In this document: positions 15,541-25,047 of the stretch, one piece after another | Layout of the letters: every line of letters starts with the position of its first letter | Position numbering within the stretch: position 1 is the stretch's first letter | Assembly: GCA_964447405.1 (NCBI GenBank) | Contig: CAYUSP010000001.1 | Coordinates: 496,001-560,000, forward strand | DNA from: JALNZF01 sp964447405 | Lineage (GTDB): Bacteria > Nitrospirota > UBA9217 | DNA length: 64,000 bases | Direction of reading: 5' to 3' | Position numbers and translations under genes: made by a program | The notes under the pieces: generated by a model | The model's input: only the letters and a program-made list of their open reading frames with translations | Told to the model about the DNA's origin: nothing | Databases searched by the model: none

Positions 15541-16740
15541 ATGCGTTCCGGCAGAGACAAATGCAGCGTGGTACAACGGAAACCGAGGACGGCACAGCGT
15601 GTGATCAAGGTACTCATCCTGGCAATGGTGCTGTTCAGTTGCAAAGGCGATGGCCCCGCATTCAGGACCGAGCCAATAACGCGCGGCGATGTTCAGCAGA
15701 CCGTAACCGCAACAGGAACGGTCAATGCCGTGACCACGGTACTGGTCGGCACGCAGGTTTCGGGCACGATCAAGAGTCTCTTCGTGGATTTTAATTCACG
15801 CGTCACAAAAGGTCAGCTCATTGCTTTAATCGATCCTGAGATGTTTGAGGCGCAGGTTGCCCAGGCAAAGGCGAACGTGGAAAAAGCCGAAGCGACCTTC
15901 CGTGACGCGGACCGGTCGATCACCAGAAACCGGGAATTGTTCTCAAGAAACCTTGTTCCCCGAAGCGATCTCGATACCGCTGAGACGAACTTTGACAGCG
16001 CCAAGGCGCAGGTGGAGCAGGCAAAGGCGGCTCTCAGGGTGGCGGACACGAATCTCCGCTATACGCGCATCCTGTCGCCGGTGGACGGCGTCGTCATCTC
16101 CCGGAACGTGGACATCGGCCAGACCGTTGCAGCCAGTTTTCAGACCCCGACCCTGTTTACGATCGCGCAGGATCTGACCAAGATGCAGCTCAACACGAAT
16201 ATCGCCGAGTCGGACATCGGCATCGTCAAGGTTGGGCAGGATGTCGAGTTCACGGTCGATGCTTATCCTGATACGATATTCAAGGGAAAGGTCTGGCAAA
16301 AGCGGCAGGCCCCGATCACGGTGCAGAACGTTGTGACCTACGATGTCGTCATCAAGGTCGACAACAGCGACCTGCGTTTGATGCCGGGTATGACCGCCAA
16401 TGTCTCGATCATCATAACTATACGGAACAACGTGCTCAGGATATCGAATACCGCACTGCGATTTAAAATGATTGACAAGCCGGCCGGAGCTTCAGGTGGT
16501 AATACCGGTTCCACCGGCGAGGCAAACAAACGCGGAGGCCCGAGCGCTGAAAAAAAGGGTCCGGCCGTATGGGTCCTTGAAGACGGAAAACCGAAGCGCA
16601 TGGCCATAGAATCGGGCATTAGTGACGGAAATTATACCGAGGTCGTATCCGGCGACCTGAAAGAGGGGAACCAGGTCATTATCGAATCCTTAAAGAAGAA
16701 CAAACCTCAACAGGCGCCGTCAGGTCCGAGGATGTTCTAA
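15541..16740 (+). CDS. MacA-like periplasmic adaptor for ABC exporter
   Basis: 399 aa. Lipoprotein signal with LFSC box (Cys34). Lipoyl halves (TATGTVNAVTTVLVGTQVSG; ILSPVDGVVISRNVDIGQTV) flank an alpha-hairpin; the C-terminal region has the MacA-type long barrel. It includes a Gly/Ser/Lys-rich insertion around residues 315-340 not expected in the core fold. It is followed at once by an ABC ATPase (1-bp gap) and a MacB-type permease, so it is assigned to that exporter. AAGGAG precedes the start; ATG at 15541 is chosen over GTG 15538. Confidence 0.88.
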   Translation: MRSGRDKCSVVQRKPRTAQRVIKVLILAMVLFSCKGDGPAFRTEPITRGDVQQTVTATGTVNAVTTVLVGTQVSGTIKSLFVDFNSRVTKGQLIALIDPEMFEAQVAQAKANVEKAEATFRDADRSITRNRELFSRNLVPRSDLDTAETNFDSAKAQVEQAKAALRVADTNLRYTRILSPVDGVVISRNVDIGQTVAASFQTPTLFTIAQDLTKMQLNTNIAESDIGIVKVGQDVEFTVDAYPDTIFKGKVWQKRQAPITVQNVVTYDVVIKVDNSDLRLMPGMTANVSIIITIRNNVLRISNTALRFKMIDKPAGASGGNTGSTGEANKRGGPSAEKKGPAVWVLEDGKPKRMAIESGISDGNYTEVVSGDLKEGNQVIIESLKKNKPQQAPSGPRMF

Positions 16741-16741
16741 G

Positions 16742-17434
16742 ATGACGCTCATTGAAGCACGGAACCTAAGTAAGGTCTATAGTCTTGGTGATGTGGACGT
16801 GCGCGCATTGGACGGAATCTCCACGACCATCGATAAAGGCGAGTTCGTCGCGATCATGGGGCAGTCCGGTTCGGGCAAGTCGACCTTCATGAACATGCTT
16901 GGCTGCCTGGATACGCCCACGGGCGGTCACTATCTCCTTGACGGTGTTGATACCAGCGGCCTGTCGCGTGACGATCTGGCGGAGATACGGAACAAGAAAC
17001 TCGGTTTCGTGTTTCAGGGTTTTAATCTCCTGTCGCGCACGTCAGCCGTGGAGAACGTGGAGCTGCCTCTGCTGTACGATGGTTCGCCCGCGAAGGAGCG
17101 AAGGGTGCGGGCGCGGGCCGCTCTCAAGAGCGTCGGACTCGAGGGGAGGGAGGGGCATCATCCCAACCAGCTTTCCGGCGGTCAGCAGCAGCGCGTTGCC
17201 ATCGCACGCGCGCTGGTGAACGATGCGCCCATCATCCTAGCCGATGAACCAACGGGGAACCTCGACACGAAGACCAGTGTCGAAATCATGGAACTACTCG
17301 TTAAGCTCAATCGCGATTCGAACATAACGGTCATCCTGGTGACCCATGAATCGGATATAGCGTCTTTCAGCAAGAGGATCATCCGGTTCTCGGACGGCCG
17401 CATCGTCAGCGATAAACCGGTAAACAAACCATGA
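16742..17434 (+). CDS. MacB/LolD-type ABC exporter ATP-binding protein
   Basis: 230 aa. Walker A GQSGSGKST, Q loop VFQGFNLLSRTSAVENVELP, signature LSGGQQQRVAIARALV, Walker B IILADEPTGNLD and the H loop VTHESD are intact. The LLSRTSAVENVELPLLY pattern is typical of the MacB/LolD/FtsE group. In E. coli MacB this domain is fused to the permease; here it is a separate protein, and its TGA overlaps the permease ATG by 4 bp. Confidence 0.92.
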   Translation: MTLIEARNLSKVYSLGDVDVRALDGISTTIDKGEFVAIMGQSGSGKSTFMNMLGCLDTPTGGHYLLDGVDTSGLSRDDLAEIRNKKLGFVFQGFNLLSRTSAVENVELPLLYDGSPAKERRVRARAALKSVGLEGREGHHPNQLSGGQQQRVAIARALVNDAPIILADEPTGNLDTKTSVEIMELLVKLNRDSNITVILVTHESDIASFSKRIIRFSDGRIVSDKPVNKP

Positions 17435-18660
17435 TCAATATTCCATCCACCTTCAAGATATCCTTCCGCGCACTGCGGGTGAACAAGATGCGTTCCGCCC
17501 TTACCATGCTCGGCATCATCATCGGCGTCGGCGCCGTGATCGCCATGGTCGCCGTGGGTACGGGAGCAAGCCAGAAGATCGCCGAGCAGATCTCCAGCAT
17601 GGGCAGCAACCTGCTGATTATTCTTCCCGGTGCAACGACCGCTGGTGGCGTTCGCATGGGCGCAGGAACGCAGCCTACGCTCAGCATGGGCGATGCAGAA
17701 GCGATCATCCGGGAATGCCCTGCGGTATCGGATGCGGCTCCTATCCACAACGGTGTTGCACAGGTGGTCTTTGGCCATATGAACTGGTCAACGGGAGTCA
17801 TCGGCACGACCCCGTCCCTGCTTATCGTTCGGGAATGGGACCTTACGGCAGGAAGGTCGTTCACTACACAGGACGTAAAAAGTGCTACGAAAGTAGCCAT
17901 GCTCGGACAGACCGTGGTGGACAATCTATTTGGGGAACAAAATCCCGTGGGACAATCGATCAGGATCAAGAACGTCCCTTTCACCGTGATCGGTGTTCTC
18001 GGGAAAAAAGGGCAGAATGCCCAGGGTCAGGACCAGGATGATACGATCATGATACCGGTGACCACGGCGCAGAAGAAGCTCTTCGGGACCCAGTTCCCGG
18101 GCATGGTGCGGATCATCACCGTCAAAGCCAGGAGCGCCGAAGATCTTGCCGGGGCTGAACGTCAGATCAATGAACTTCTCCGGCAGCGGCACCGGATCGG
18201 CCCAAAACAGGACAATGACTTCACGGTCAGGAACCTCACGCAGATCATGCAGGCTGCGGAGGCGTCAACGAAAGTGATGACCATGCTGCTTGGGGCCATC
18301 GCTTCGGTCTCGCTCCTCGTCGGCGGGATCGGCATTATGAACATCATGCTCGTGTCGGTCACCGAACGTACCCGCGAGATCGGGATCCGCATGGCCATCG
18401 GCGCCAAGACGTGGGACATCCGGCTCCAGTTCATAATTGAAGCGCTCACCTTGTCGCTGATCGGGGGGGTCGTCGGCATCATTATCGGAGTATCCGCATC
18501 CATCGTCCTTTCCTCGATCTCGGGCTGGCCAACCGTAGTATCAGGTCTCTCGATTGTTCTGGCTTTTGGTTTCTCCGGCTTCATCGGAATCTTTTTCGGT
18601 TTCTACCCCGCGTACAAAGCCTCGCTCCTGAATCCGATCGACGCACTCAGATATGAATAG
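17431..18660 (+). CDS. MacB-type ABC exporter permease
   Basis: 409 aa. One N-terminal helix (SALTMLGIIIGVGAVIAMVAV), a ~220-residue periplasmic MacB core domain, and three C-terminal helices with the FtsX-fold signature VTERTREIGIRMAIGAKTWDI. Together with the ATPase and the MacA-like adaptor it should form a mechanotransmission exporter using TolC, moving substrates already in the periplasm. Its last codons overlap nothing essential, but the sequence just past its stop holds the promoter for the next gene. Confidence 0.92.
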   Translation: MINIPSTFKISFRALRVNKMRSALTMLGIIIGVGAVIAMVAVGTGASQKIAEQISSMGSNLLIILPGATTAGGVRMGAGTQPTLSMGDAEAIIRECPAVSDAAPIHNGVAQVVFGHMNWSTGVIGTTPSLLIVREWDLTAGRSFTTQDVKSATKVAMLGQTVVDNLFGEQNPVGQSIRIKNVPFTVIGVLGKKGQNAQGQDQDDTIMIPVTTAQKKLFGTQFPGMVRIITVKARSAEDLAGAERQINELLRQRHRIGPKQDNDFTVRNLTQIMQAAEASTKVMTMLLGAIASVSLLVGGIGIMNIMLVSVTERTREIGIRMAIGAKTWDIRLQFIIEALTLSLIGGVVGIIIGVSASIVLSSISGWPTVVSGLSIVLAFGFSGFIGIFFGFYPAYKASLLNPIDALRYE

Positions 18661-18667
18661 TCATTGC

Positions 18668-18696
18668 TTGACATCAGTGCTTCGCTGGTTTATTCT
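18668..18696 (+). promoter_or_regulatory. sigma70 promoter for the cohesin-dockerin gene
   Basis: TTGACA (18668-18673), 17 bp, TATTCT (18691-18696). The predicted start near 18703 is about 4 nt before the ATG at 18707, so the transcript would be nearly leaderless. Confidence 0.65.
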
Positions 18697-18706
18697 GCGT
18701 ACCATC

Positions 18707-19963
18707 ATGATCAAGGCTCTGTTCATCTCATTTTGCATTCTTGCGGGGACGTCGCTCCCTGCCTACAGTGCCTCAACCATACAGGTGGTGTCTGCTGATG
18801 AAGGCACGTTCGTCATCCAGGGGGTCGACCTTGATGGCGCAGCAGCATTCGATCTTACCCTGACCTATGATACGACTGCGCTTGCCAATCCCCAGGTAAC
18901 ACAGGGAGAGCTGGTTGCGGGCGCCATGATGGCCGTAAACCCGAACATTGCGGGGACGATCCGGATGGCGCTCATCCGCACAACGCCAGTCACAGGCACT
19001 GGGCTGATAGCGACCATCCGGTTTGAAAGAAGAAATAATTCACCGGGCAAATTATTTACCTTCCAGGCAAAACTCGCAAATATCAATGGGAAGTCGATCC
19101 CGGTTGTAACCCGTGTCATCAATCCTTCTGAAAACACGCCAGGCACCCAACACCAAGAACAAAACATTCATCAAGGAAGCACGACTTCTTCGGGAACTCC
19201 CGTTGTTCAGCCGCTGGCGCCCCCAGGTTTCCTGACCAGTGTCACGGTACCCGCTCCATCACCTGATCAGAAGGAAAAGACCCCTTCTGCTGAACGTGCG
19301 GCTGACGTTCCGCGCGATTCACCTGAAGTATCCGGGGATGTGAAAACTGCGCTTCAAAAAAAGAACGATGCTCTTTCAGCACATGATCAGGAAAAGAAGA
19401 TCTATACTCAGGACAGCGTGCTGGAACGATTCCGGTCATTCCTGGGGGAAAAGAGCATCCATTCTTATACCGGCCTGTTCGATCTTGAATCACTGATTGG
19501 ATTCAGACAGGACCCGGGCATTGCCTTGTCCGACGGGAAAACAGCGGTCAGGGTGACCTTTTTGTCCCTGTCAACGGTGCACGCAGCGCCTGATGTCGCG
19601 TTAATAAGCGCACGTCTGGTCTCCCTGAATAAAGATGCGGATAACTCGAACACCTGGATCGCAGAGATTATTCCGGACCGCGGCACTCCAGCAGCCAACC
19701 TTGCCGTGGCACAGGGGACAATGAACATGGTTTACCCCCTTACGGTGGCGCCTAAGATTAACATCGATCTCGATGGGTCAGGCATGGTCAATGAAGCGGA
19801 TTTTACCCTTTTTCTCGGGGATCGGGGCACACTAGCCAAGCCTCTATTCGATCTGAACAAAGACGGGAAAAGGGATCAGCTTGACGACTATATTTTCACC
19901 GCGAACTTCCTTGCCTCCACTGCAAAGCAGCTGACGCAGGAAAAGTCCAAGAAGGTCCAGTAG
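18707..19963 (+). CDS. Exported protein with cohesin-like and dockerin-like domains
   Basis: 418 aa. Signal peptide MIKALFISFCILAGTSLPAYSA. Residues about 24-130 resemble a type I/III cohesin (IQVVSADEGTFVIQGVDLDG, FDLTLTYDTTAL, GTIRMALIRTTPVTGTGLIATIRF). A proline/serine/lysine-rich linker (about 140-235) and a middle domain of unknown fold follow. The C-terminus (about 350-405) has two calcium-loop repeats, DLDGSGMVNEADF and DLNKDGKRDQLDD, i.e. a dockerin type I. Family knowledge: cohesin and dockerin bind each other and are found outside cellulosomes. The start at 18707 is favoured by the signal peptide and promoter; an upstream ATG at 18653 overlaps macB. No glycosidase genes lie nearby. 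Confidence 0.75.
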   Translation: MIKALFISFCILAGTSLPAYSASTIQVVSADEGTFVIQGVDLDGAAAFDLTLTYDTTALANPQVTQGELVAGAMMAVNPNIAGTIRMALIRTTPVTGTGLIATIRFERRNNSPGKLFTFQAKLANINGKSIPVVTRVINPSENTPGTQHQEQNIHQGSTTSSGTPVVQPLAPPGFLTSVTVPAPSPDQKEKTPSAERAADVPRDSPEVSGDVKTALQKKNDALSAHDQEKKIYTQDSVLERFRSFLGEKSIHSYTGLFDLESLIGFRQDPGIALSDGKTAVRVTFLSLSTVHAAPDVALISARLVSLNKDADNSNTWIAEIIPDRGTPAANLAVAQGTMNMVYPLTVAPKINIDLDGSGMVNEADFTLFLGDRGTLAKPLFDLNKDGKRDQLDDYIFTANFLASTAKQLTQEKSKKVQ

Positions 19964-20035
19964 CTTCCATGGTTTGACAGTCCTATCGGTCAGAAAACCT
20001 TGGCAACGAATCAATCAACCTACTGATTCTCGTTC

Positions 20036-20064
20036 TCGACAAAACCCCTGAAATACTCTAATAT
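20036..20064 (+). promoter_or_regulatory. recG: sigma70 promoter overlapping the recG start
   Basis: TCGACA (20036-20041), 17 bp, TAATAT (20059-20064). The predicted start falls on or next to the ATG at 20070, implying a leaderless recG mRNA. Confidence 0.6.
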
Positions 20065-20069
20065 TGTTC

Positions 20070-22529
20070 ATGCCCATGGACGATGTCATAACCACCCTGC
20101 AGCGCATCCGGCAGCCTCTCGCTTTCGCCAGCCGGGATAATTTTGCCCGTCTTGGCAGTCTCGCGGATATGGAGCGCTTTATCCAGGCTCAGCTGCCGGA
20201 ACTCAAGGGTGCGCAGGTTGATCAGCAGTTGCTCCATGAGCTCGAACGGCTTTTCCAGAATTTTGATACTGCTACCCTGGATGTGAAAAAGGAGCGTCTT
20301 CTTCTTGTTGAAATGGTTCTGCGGTCTATTGAAGATTCCAGGTCACCGTTTCCCCCGCAGCAGAAAGCAGCATTGAAAACACCCAAACCAACACGAATTG
20401 CAGAGCCTGATCCTGTCTCGCCCGTGGTTAAACTGGATTCTCCCATTCAATACTGCAAGGGAATCGGCCCTAAACGGGCTGAAATGCTCGGCAAACTCGG
20501 CATCTCCACGTTCGAAGATGCGCTTCTGTTTCTTCCCTGGAGGTATGAAGACAGGGGCAATCTAAAAAAGATCGGAAGAGTTACTTACGGTTCCTATGAG
20601 ACGGTAACGGGCGAGGTGGTTTCCGCGGAGGTGGTCCAGACAAAGCGGCAGCGGGTAAAAATATTCGAGTTGATCATAAACGATCGGAGCGGGATGCTCG
20701 TAGGGTCCTGGTTCAACCAGCCCTTTATGAAAAAAATGTTCAAACAAGGCCAGAAACTCGTGCTTTCGGGTGTGGTAAAATCGAATCCCTACCGCGGCGG
20801 CCTGCCGCAAATGGATAATCCGGACTACGAGATCCTGGATGATGATGAATCGGAAAATCTAATCCACGCGGGAAGGACCGTACCGATCTATCGAGCCACT
20901 GCAGGTTTGTCGGTGCGAGCCATACGTTCGATGATGAAAAATATCATAGACTCGATCGCGGGCACGGTCCAGGAGTCGTTGCCCGATGACATCGTGACCC
21001 GCTATTCGCTTATGGCGCCAGGAGAGGCCCTGTCTGAAGCGCATTTTCCTGCAGCAGAAAAGGACATCACCGTTCTGAACCGCGGTGTGAGTGCAGCTCA
21101 TCGGCGATTATGCTTTGAGGAGCTTTTCACGCTTGAACTCGGCCTTGCGCTCAGGAAACAGGGTGTGTCCGAGAAAAAAAAGGGGATCTCGTTCAAACCC
21201 GTCGGCACTCTGGAAACGGCTCTCCGGAAGGGGCTTTCCTTCAGTCTGACCGAGGCGCAGGAGCGGGTCATCGGGGAGATCAAAAAGGACATGATGGCCG
21301 ATCGTCCCATGAACCGTCTTGTGCAGGGCGATGTGGGCTGCGGAAAGACCGTTGTTGCCATGGTGGCAATGGCGAATGCCGTGGAGAGCGGTTATCAGAC
21401 GTGCGTCATGGCACCCACGGAGATCCTGGCGGACCAGCACTTCAGGAATATTGAAGCCATGGCGAAGCGGATCGGTATAAGCGTGAGATCCCTTACCGGA
21501 GGACGGAAAAAAAAGGAGAAGCAGCAAATCCTCGCTGATATCGCATCTGGGGAAGCACACGTCATCATAGGGACCCATGCGCTCATCGAGGAGGATGTTC
21601 TGTTCAAACGACTTGGCCTTGCGGTGATCGACGAACAGCACCGCTTCGGCGTATTGCAGCGCTCTATGCTCACGTCCAAGGGATACGAGCCTGACGTGCT
21701 TGTGATGACGGCAACACCCATACCAAGAACGCTGGCGCTCACGGTCTACGGCGACCTCGATGTCTCGGTGATAGATCAGCTGCCGCCAGGAAGGAGCCCG
21801 ATCTCGACCAGGTTGTATTTCGAGCCGCGGCGTCTGGAGGCTTATGGGTTCATGGAAGGTGAAATGAAGAAGGGGCGGCAGATCTATATTGTTTATCCTC
21901 TTGTTGAAGAGACCGAAAAGAGCGATCTCAGGGCTGCCACTGAAATGGCGGCGCACCTGCAGAGCGGGGTATTCCCCGGCTGGAAGATCGGTTTGCTGCA
22001 CGGGAGGATGAAGGGGGATGAGAAGGGACGCATCATGGAGGCTTTCAAGTCCGGCGATCTGCACGCTCTTGTATCAACCACTGTGATCGAGGTTGGCGTG
22101 GACGTACCCAACGCCACGGTTATGGTGATAGAGCATCCCGAGCGCTTCGGGCTGGCACAGCTCCACCAGCTTCGGGGAAGGGTCGGGCGTGGCGCACATC
22201 AATCCTATTGCATCCTGATGGGCCCCCGGATGTTCGCAGAGGACGCGCGGGAGCGTCTGAATGCCTTTGCGAGAACGAATGACGGGTTCAAAATAGCCGA
22301 GGAGGACCTGAGGCTCCGGGGTCCGGGCGAGTTCTTCGGCACGCGCCAGTCAGGCCTGCCGGACCTGCGCGCTGCGAACATCATTCGTGACGCAGATCTT
22401 CTTGAACAGGCCCGAATGGAAGCGTTTGGCCTGGTGCAGCAGGACCCGGGACTGCTGCGCCATCCGCGGCTGGCAGAACTGGTGCGGAGGAAATGGAAAG
22501 GAAGGTTCGGGCTGCTATCTGTTGGTTGA
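20070..22529 (+). CDS. recG: ATP-dependent DNA helicase RecG
   Basis: 819 aa, longer than the common ~690-700 because of an N-terminal extension of about 110 residues, including a proline/lysine stretch. Then the wedge/OB domain (PIQYCKGIGPKRAEMLGKLG..., VTGEVVSAEVV), helicase motif I GDVGCGKT (about 420-427), DEQH box (521-524), MTATPIPRTL, and motif VI HQLRGRVGRG. RecG reverses stalled replication forks and processes R-loops and D-loops. ATG 20070 and ATG 20076 are both possible; the promoter sits right against the first. The small coiled-coil gene follows after 57 bp. Confidence 0.95.
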   Translation: MPMDDVITTLQRIRQPLAFASRDNFARLGSLADMERFIQAQLPELKGAQVDQQLLHELERLFQNFDTATLDVKKERLLLVEMVLRSIEDSRSPFPPQQKAALKTPKPTRIAEPDPVSPVVKLDSPIQYCKGIGPKRAEMLGKLGISTFEDALLFLPWRYEDRGNLKKIGRVTYGSYETVTGEVVSAEVVQTKRQRVKIFELIINDRSGMLVGSWFNQPFMKKMFKQGQKLVLSGVVKSNPYRGGLPQMDNPDYEILDDDESENLIHAGRTVPIYRATAGLSVRAIRSMMKNIIDSIAGTVQESLPDDIVTRYSLMAPGEALSEAHFPAAEKDITVLNRGVSAAHRRLCFEELFTLELGLALRKQGVSEKKKGISFKPVGTLETALRKGLSFSLTEAQERVIGEIKKDMMADRPMNRLVQGDVGCGKTVVAMVAMANAVESGYQTCVMAPTEILADQHFRNIEAMAKRIGISVRSLTGGRKKKEKQQILADIASGEAHVIIGTHALIEEDVLFKRLGLAVIDEQHRFGVLQRSMLTSKGYEPDVLVMTATPIPRTLALTVYGDLDVSVIDQLPPGRSPISTRLYFEPRRLEAYGFMEGEMKKGRQIYIVYPLVEETEKSDLRAATEMAAHLQSGVFPGWKIGLLHGRMKGDEKGRIMEAFKSGDLHALVSTTVIEVGVDVPNATVMVIEHPERFGLAQLHQLRGRVGRGAHQSYCILMGPRMFAEDARERLNAFARTNDGFKIAEEDLRLRGPGEFFGTRQSGLPDLRAANIIRDADLLEQARMEAFGLVQQDPGLLRHPRLAELVRRKWKGRFGLLSVG

Positions 22530-22586
22530 TATTTGCAGGGTATTCTGATACAGTAAAAAAAACGACAGGTTCTTCGGGGAGTTACG

Positions 22587-22955
22587 ATGACGATCTGGGA
22601 AAAAGTTATTCTGAATATACGGCGCGGTTCGCAGCGGGTCGCCATTGCTGCAGCGCTTGTGGCGGAGCGGGCGCGGGCCGAGCTTACTATCGTGCGGCTG
22701 CGGATCAGGCACGATGAGGTCAATGCCACGATCAATGAATTGTACCAGGGAATCGGACGCAGGGTCAAAAGCCTCGCAACAAGCGGAACCATGCCTAAAA
22801 CATGTGAGCTACTTCTGCAGGATGAGGAAATTACATCCGCATTTGCCGAGTTGATCGAGCGGGAGAAGGAGATCGAGGAGCTGAACAACGAGATCAGGAG
22901 CGTTCAGGTGACGATCAAGACAGCGCCGAAACAGCGGGCGGAAGGCAGCGCATGA
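22587..22955 (+). CDS. Small coiled-coil protein of unknown function
   Basis: 122 aa, soluble. It is rich in Arg/Ala/Glu with a long helix in the first half and a Glu-rich heptad-like helix near the C-terminus (LIEREKEIEELNNEIRSVQV). No enzyme motif. It overlaps the prepilin peptidase gene by 4 bp (ATGA) and lies after recG, so it belongs to that run of genes. Possibly structural or regulatory; not recognised. Confidence 0.6.
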   Translation: MTIWEKVILNIRRGSQRVAIAAALVAERARAELTIVRLRIRHDEVNATINELYQGIGRRVKSLATSGTMPKTCELLLQDEEITSAFAELIEREKEIEELNNEIRSVQVTIKTAPKQRAEGSA

Positions 22956-23779
22956 TCACTGCCGTGGTTTTTATTTTCGGTCTTATCGTGGGCAGTTTTT
23001 TGAACGTTTGTATCGCGCGGATCCCTCTTGGACGTTCCATTGCGACCCCGCCGTCCCACTGTCCGCAGTGCAGCAAAGGGATCCGGTTTTATGACAACAT
23101 CCCTCTGCTCAGTTATCTTCTGCTCCGGGGCAGGTGCCGACACTGCGGCCTGCCGATTTCCTTCAGATATCCGCTCGTCGAGCTCATGAATGGCCTCCTC
23201 TATGTCTGGATCGAGCATGAGTTCTGGCTTGGCGGCGAAACACTGCTCATCATGCTGTTGTGTTCGGCATTGATCGTAATCACTTTCATTGATTATGACC
23301 ATCAGATCATCCCCGATGTCATCAGCCTGCCGGGGATGCTGATAGGGATCGTGATCGCTCCGTTCTTCCTGATGGCGCTGGCGGAGCCGCTTCCGTTCCC
23401 GATCGATCGCATGATGCCTCTCGCAGGACCGTACCTGACAGCGCTCACGAACTCATTGCTCGGAGTGCTGTGCGGCGGCGTCCCGCTATTTGCCATCGGG
23501 TGGATTTGGGAAAAGTTACGTCATGTGGAGGCAATGGGCGGCGGTGATATAAAACTGATGGGAATGGTCGGAAGCTTTCTGGGCTGGAAGGGCGCACTGC
23601 TCACCATCATGATCGGCTCACTAGCCGGGTCACTGGTCGGTGTTCTTCTGATCCTGCTCAAAAAGCATGAGATGGGCAAGGTTATGCCGTTCGGTCCCTA
23701 TCTGGCATTTGGCGCCGTGCTCAGTGCTTTCTATGCCTCAGATATCATTTCGTGGTACCTTGGATTCATCCGGCTATGA
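22952..23779 (+). CDS. pilD: Type IV prepilin peptidase / N-methyltransferase
   Basis: 275 aa. The N-terminal cytoplasmic domain carries the zinc-site cysteines CPQC (37-40) and CRHC (62-65) plus FYDNIPLLSYLLLRGRC. Catalytic aspartates are in FIDYDHQIIPD (Asp114) and MGGGDIKLMG (Asp199). Multiple membrane helices fill the rest. The enzyme cleaves leader peptides of type IV pilins and type II secretion pseudopilins and methylates the new N-terminus. No pilin genes are in view. It overlaps the histidine kinase gene at its 3' end. Confidence 0.93.
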   Translation: MITAVVFIFGLIVGSFLNVCIARIPLGRSIATPPSHCPQCSKGIRFYDNIPLLSYLLLRGRCRHCGLPISFRYPLVELMNGLLYVWIEHEFWLGGETLLIMLLCSALIVITFIDYDHQIIPDVISLPGMLIGIVIAPFFLMALAEPLPFPIDRMMPLAGPYLTALTNSLLGVLCGGVPLFAIGWIWEKLRHVEAMGGGDIKLMGMVGSFLGWKGALLTIMIGSLAGSLVGVLLILLKKHEMGKVMPFGPYLAFGAVLSAFYASDIISWYLGFIRL

Positions 23780-25047
23780 CATCGCAAATCGTGCTCATAC
23801 TCTTGCTGGGCGTGCTGATCATACTGGCGGGCGCCGCTGTATTCTGGGGCATCACTCGCAGATATCGCCGCGAGCTGGGAATGCAGAGCGAAGTGCGGGA
23901 CAAGACCTCTGAAACCTCTTTCATTATTAATGCCTTTCAGGATGTCACGAAACAACTGAAGGAAAAGGAAAAGGAACTTGAACGGCTTAAAGCAATTGCT
24001 GAGCAGCGTGCGGAGACGATCGAGAGCTATCACGAAAACATCCTCCAGTGCGTTACGAGCGGGGTGATGACATTTGATGCCGCCTGCCGCCTGACCACCT
24101 TTAACCGCTCCGCCGAGGAACTGCTCGGTCTGAAACAGGGAAGCGCGGACAGGGTGGACTGCGTTACCCTGTTCGGTGACAACGAAATCACGAGAGCGGT
24201 GCATACGACGCTCGACACAGGGACGCCCTCTGCACGCATGGAGGCAATGATAACGAGACAGGATGGCAGAATATGGCTGGGTTTCAATACCGCGATCCTT
24301 GCTGATAGAAAAGGCTCCGCGCTTGGTGTTATTCTGTCATTTTCAGACCTCACTGAAGTGAAGCGTTTGCAGGAACAGGTGGAATTGCGCGAGCGGCTCT
24401 CGGCGCTTGGCGAGATGTCCGCCGGCATCGCACACGAATTGCGGAATCCCATGGCTGTCATGAGCGGCTATCTCAGCCTGCTGTCGAAGAAGGCTAGCAG
24501 CGAGCATCAGAAAATCATTCAGAGCATCACCAGCGAGATCACCGGGATGAACCGCATCATCGGCGAGCTCCTCGCCTTCGCGAGGCCCGCTTCGCTCAAC
24601 CGGGTAAAGGTTTCCCTGAAAGAAATGGTTGAAGGATGTGTAGTTCAAGCTCTGCAGGCCGCTGGGGCGGGAAAAACCGTGAAGACCGAAATCAGTCTGG
24701 TTGACGGTGATATAGCCGCTGACGAGATGCTGATCAGGCAGGCTGTCACGAACTTGTTCCAGAATGCCATTGAGGCAATGTCGGAAGAGGGGACGCTGAC
24801 GGTGTCCTTGCGGCGTAGTGCAGAGGATGTCATTCTTGAAGTCAAGGACACGGGGCAGGGTATAGCGCCCGGCAATATTAAAAAAATATTCATGCCATTT
24901 TTTACGACGAAGGACAACGGCATCGGTATGGGGCTCGCACTGACGCACAAGATCGTAACGTCCCATGGCGGGCGGATCGAAGTGGAGAGCGAGCCTGGCA
25001 GAGGGACGACGTTCCGCGTTTCGCTTCCGCGAGGTAACTGTTCATGA
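23776..25047 (+). CDS. PAS-domain sensor histidine kinase (NtrB-like)
   Basis: 423 aa. One N-terminal membrane helix (about 5-27), a coiled coil (VTKQLKEKEKELERLKAIAEQ), a PAS domain (about 78-195), the HisKA H box (LGEMSAGIAHELRNP) and an HATPase domain with N, G1 (DTGQGI) and G2 (GIGMGLALTHKIV) boxes. It is the phosphodonor for the response regulator whose ATG overlaps its end by 4 bp. The ATG at 23776 overlaps the stop of pilD, which favours it over an upstream GTG. Coupling to pilD suggests a PilS-like role, but this is inference. Confidence 0.9.
   Translation: MTSQIVLILLLGVLIILAGAAVFWGITRRYRRELGMQSEVRDKTSETSFIINAFQDVTKQLKEKEKELERLKAIAEQRAETIESYHENILQCVTSGVMTFDAACRLTTFNRSAEELLGLKQGSADRVDCVTLFGDNEITRAVHTTLDTGTPSARMEAMITRQDGRIWLGFNTAILADRKGSALGVILSFSDLTEVKRLQEQVELRERLSALGEMSAGIAHELRNPMAVMSGYLSLLSKKASSEHQKIIQSITSEITGMNRIIGELLAFARPASLNRVKVSLKEMVEGCVVQALQAAGAGKTVKTEISLVDGDIAADEMLIRQAVTNLFQNAIEAMSEEGTLTVSLRRSAEDVILEVKDTGQGIAPGNIKKIFMPFFTTKDNGIGMGLALTHKIVTSHGGRIEVESEPGRGTTFRVSLPRGNCS

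Noticed and set aside
16742..18660. Calling the ATPase/permease pair LolCDE
   Set aside because: A MacA-like adaptor is directly upstream and there is a single permease with a MacB-type periplasmic domain.
21108..22064. Long minus-strand open frame inside recG
   Set aside because: It is antisense to the helicase domain of an intact recG; codon composition explains it.
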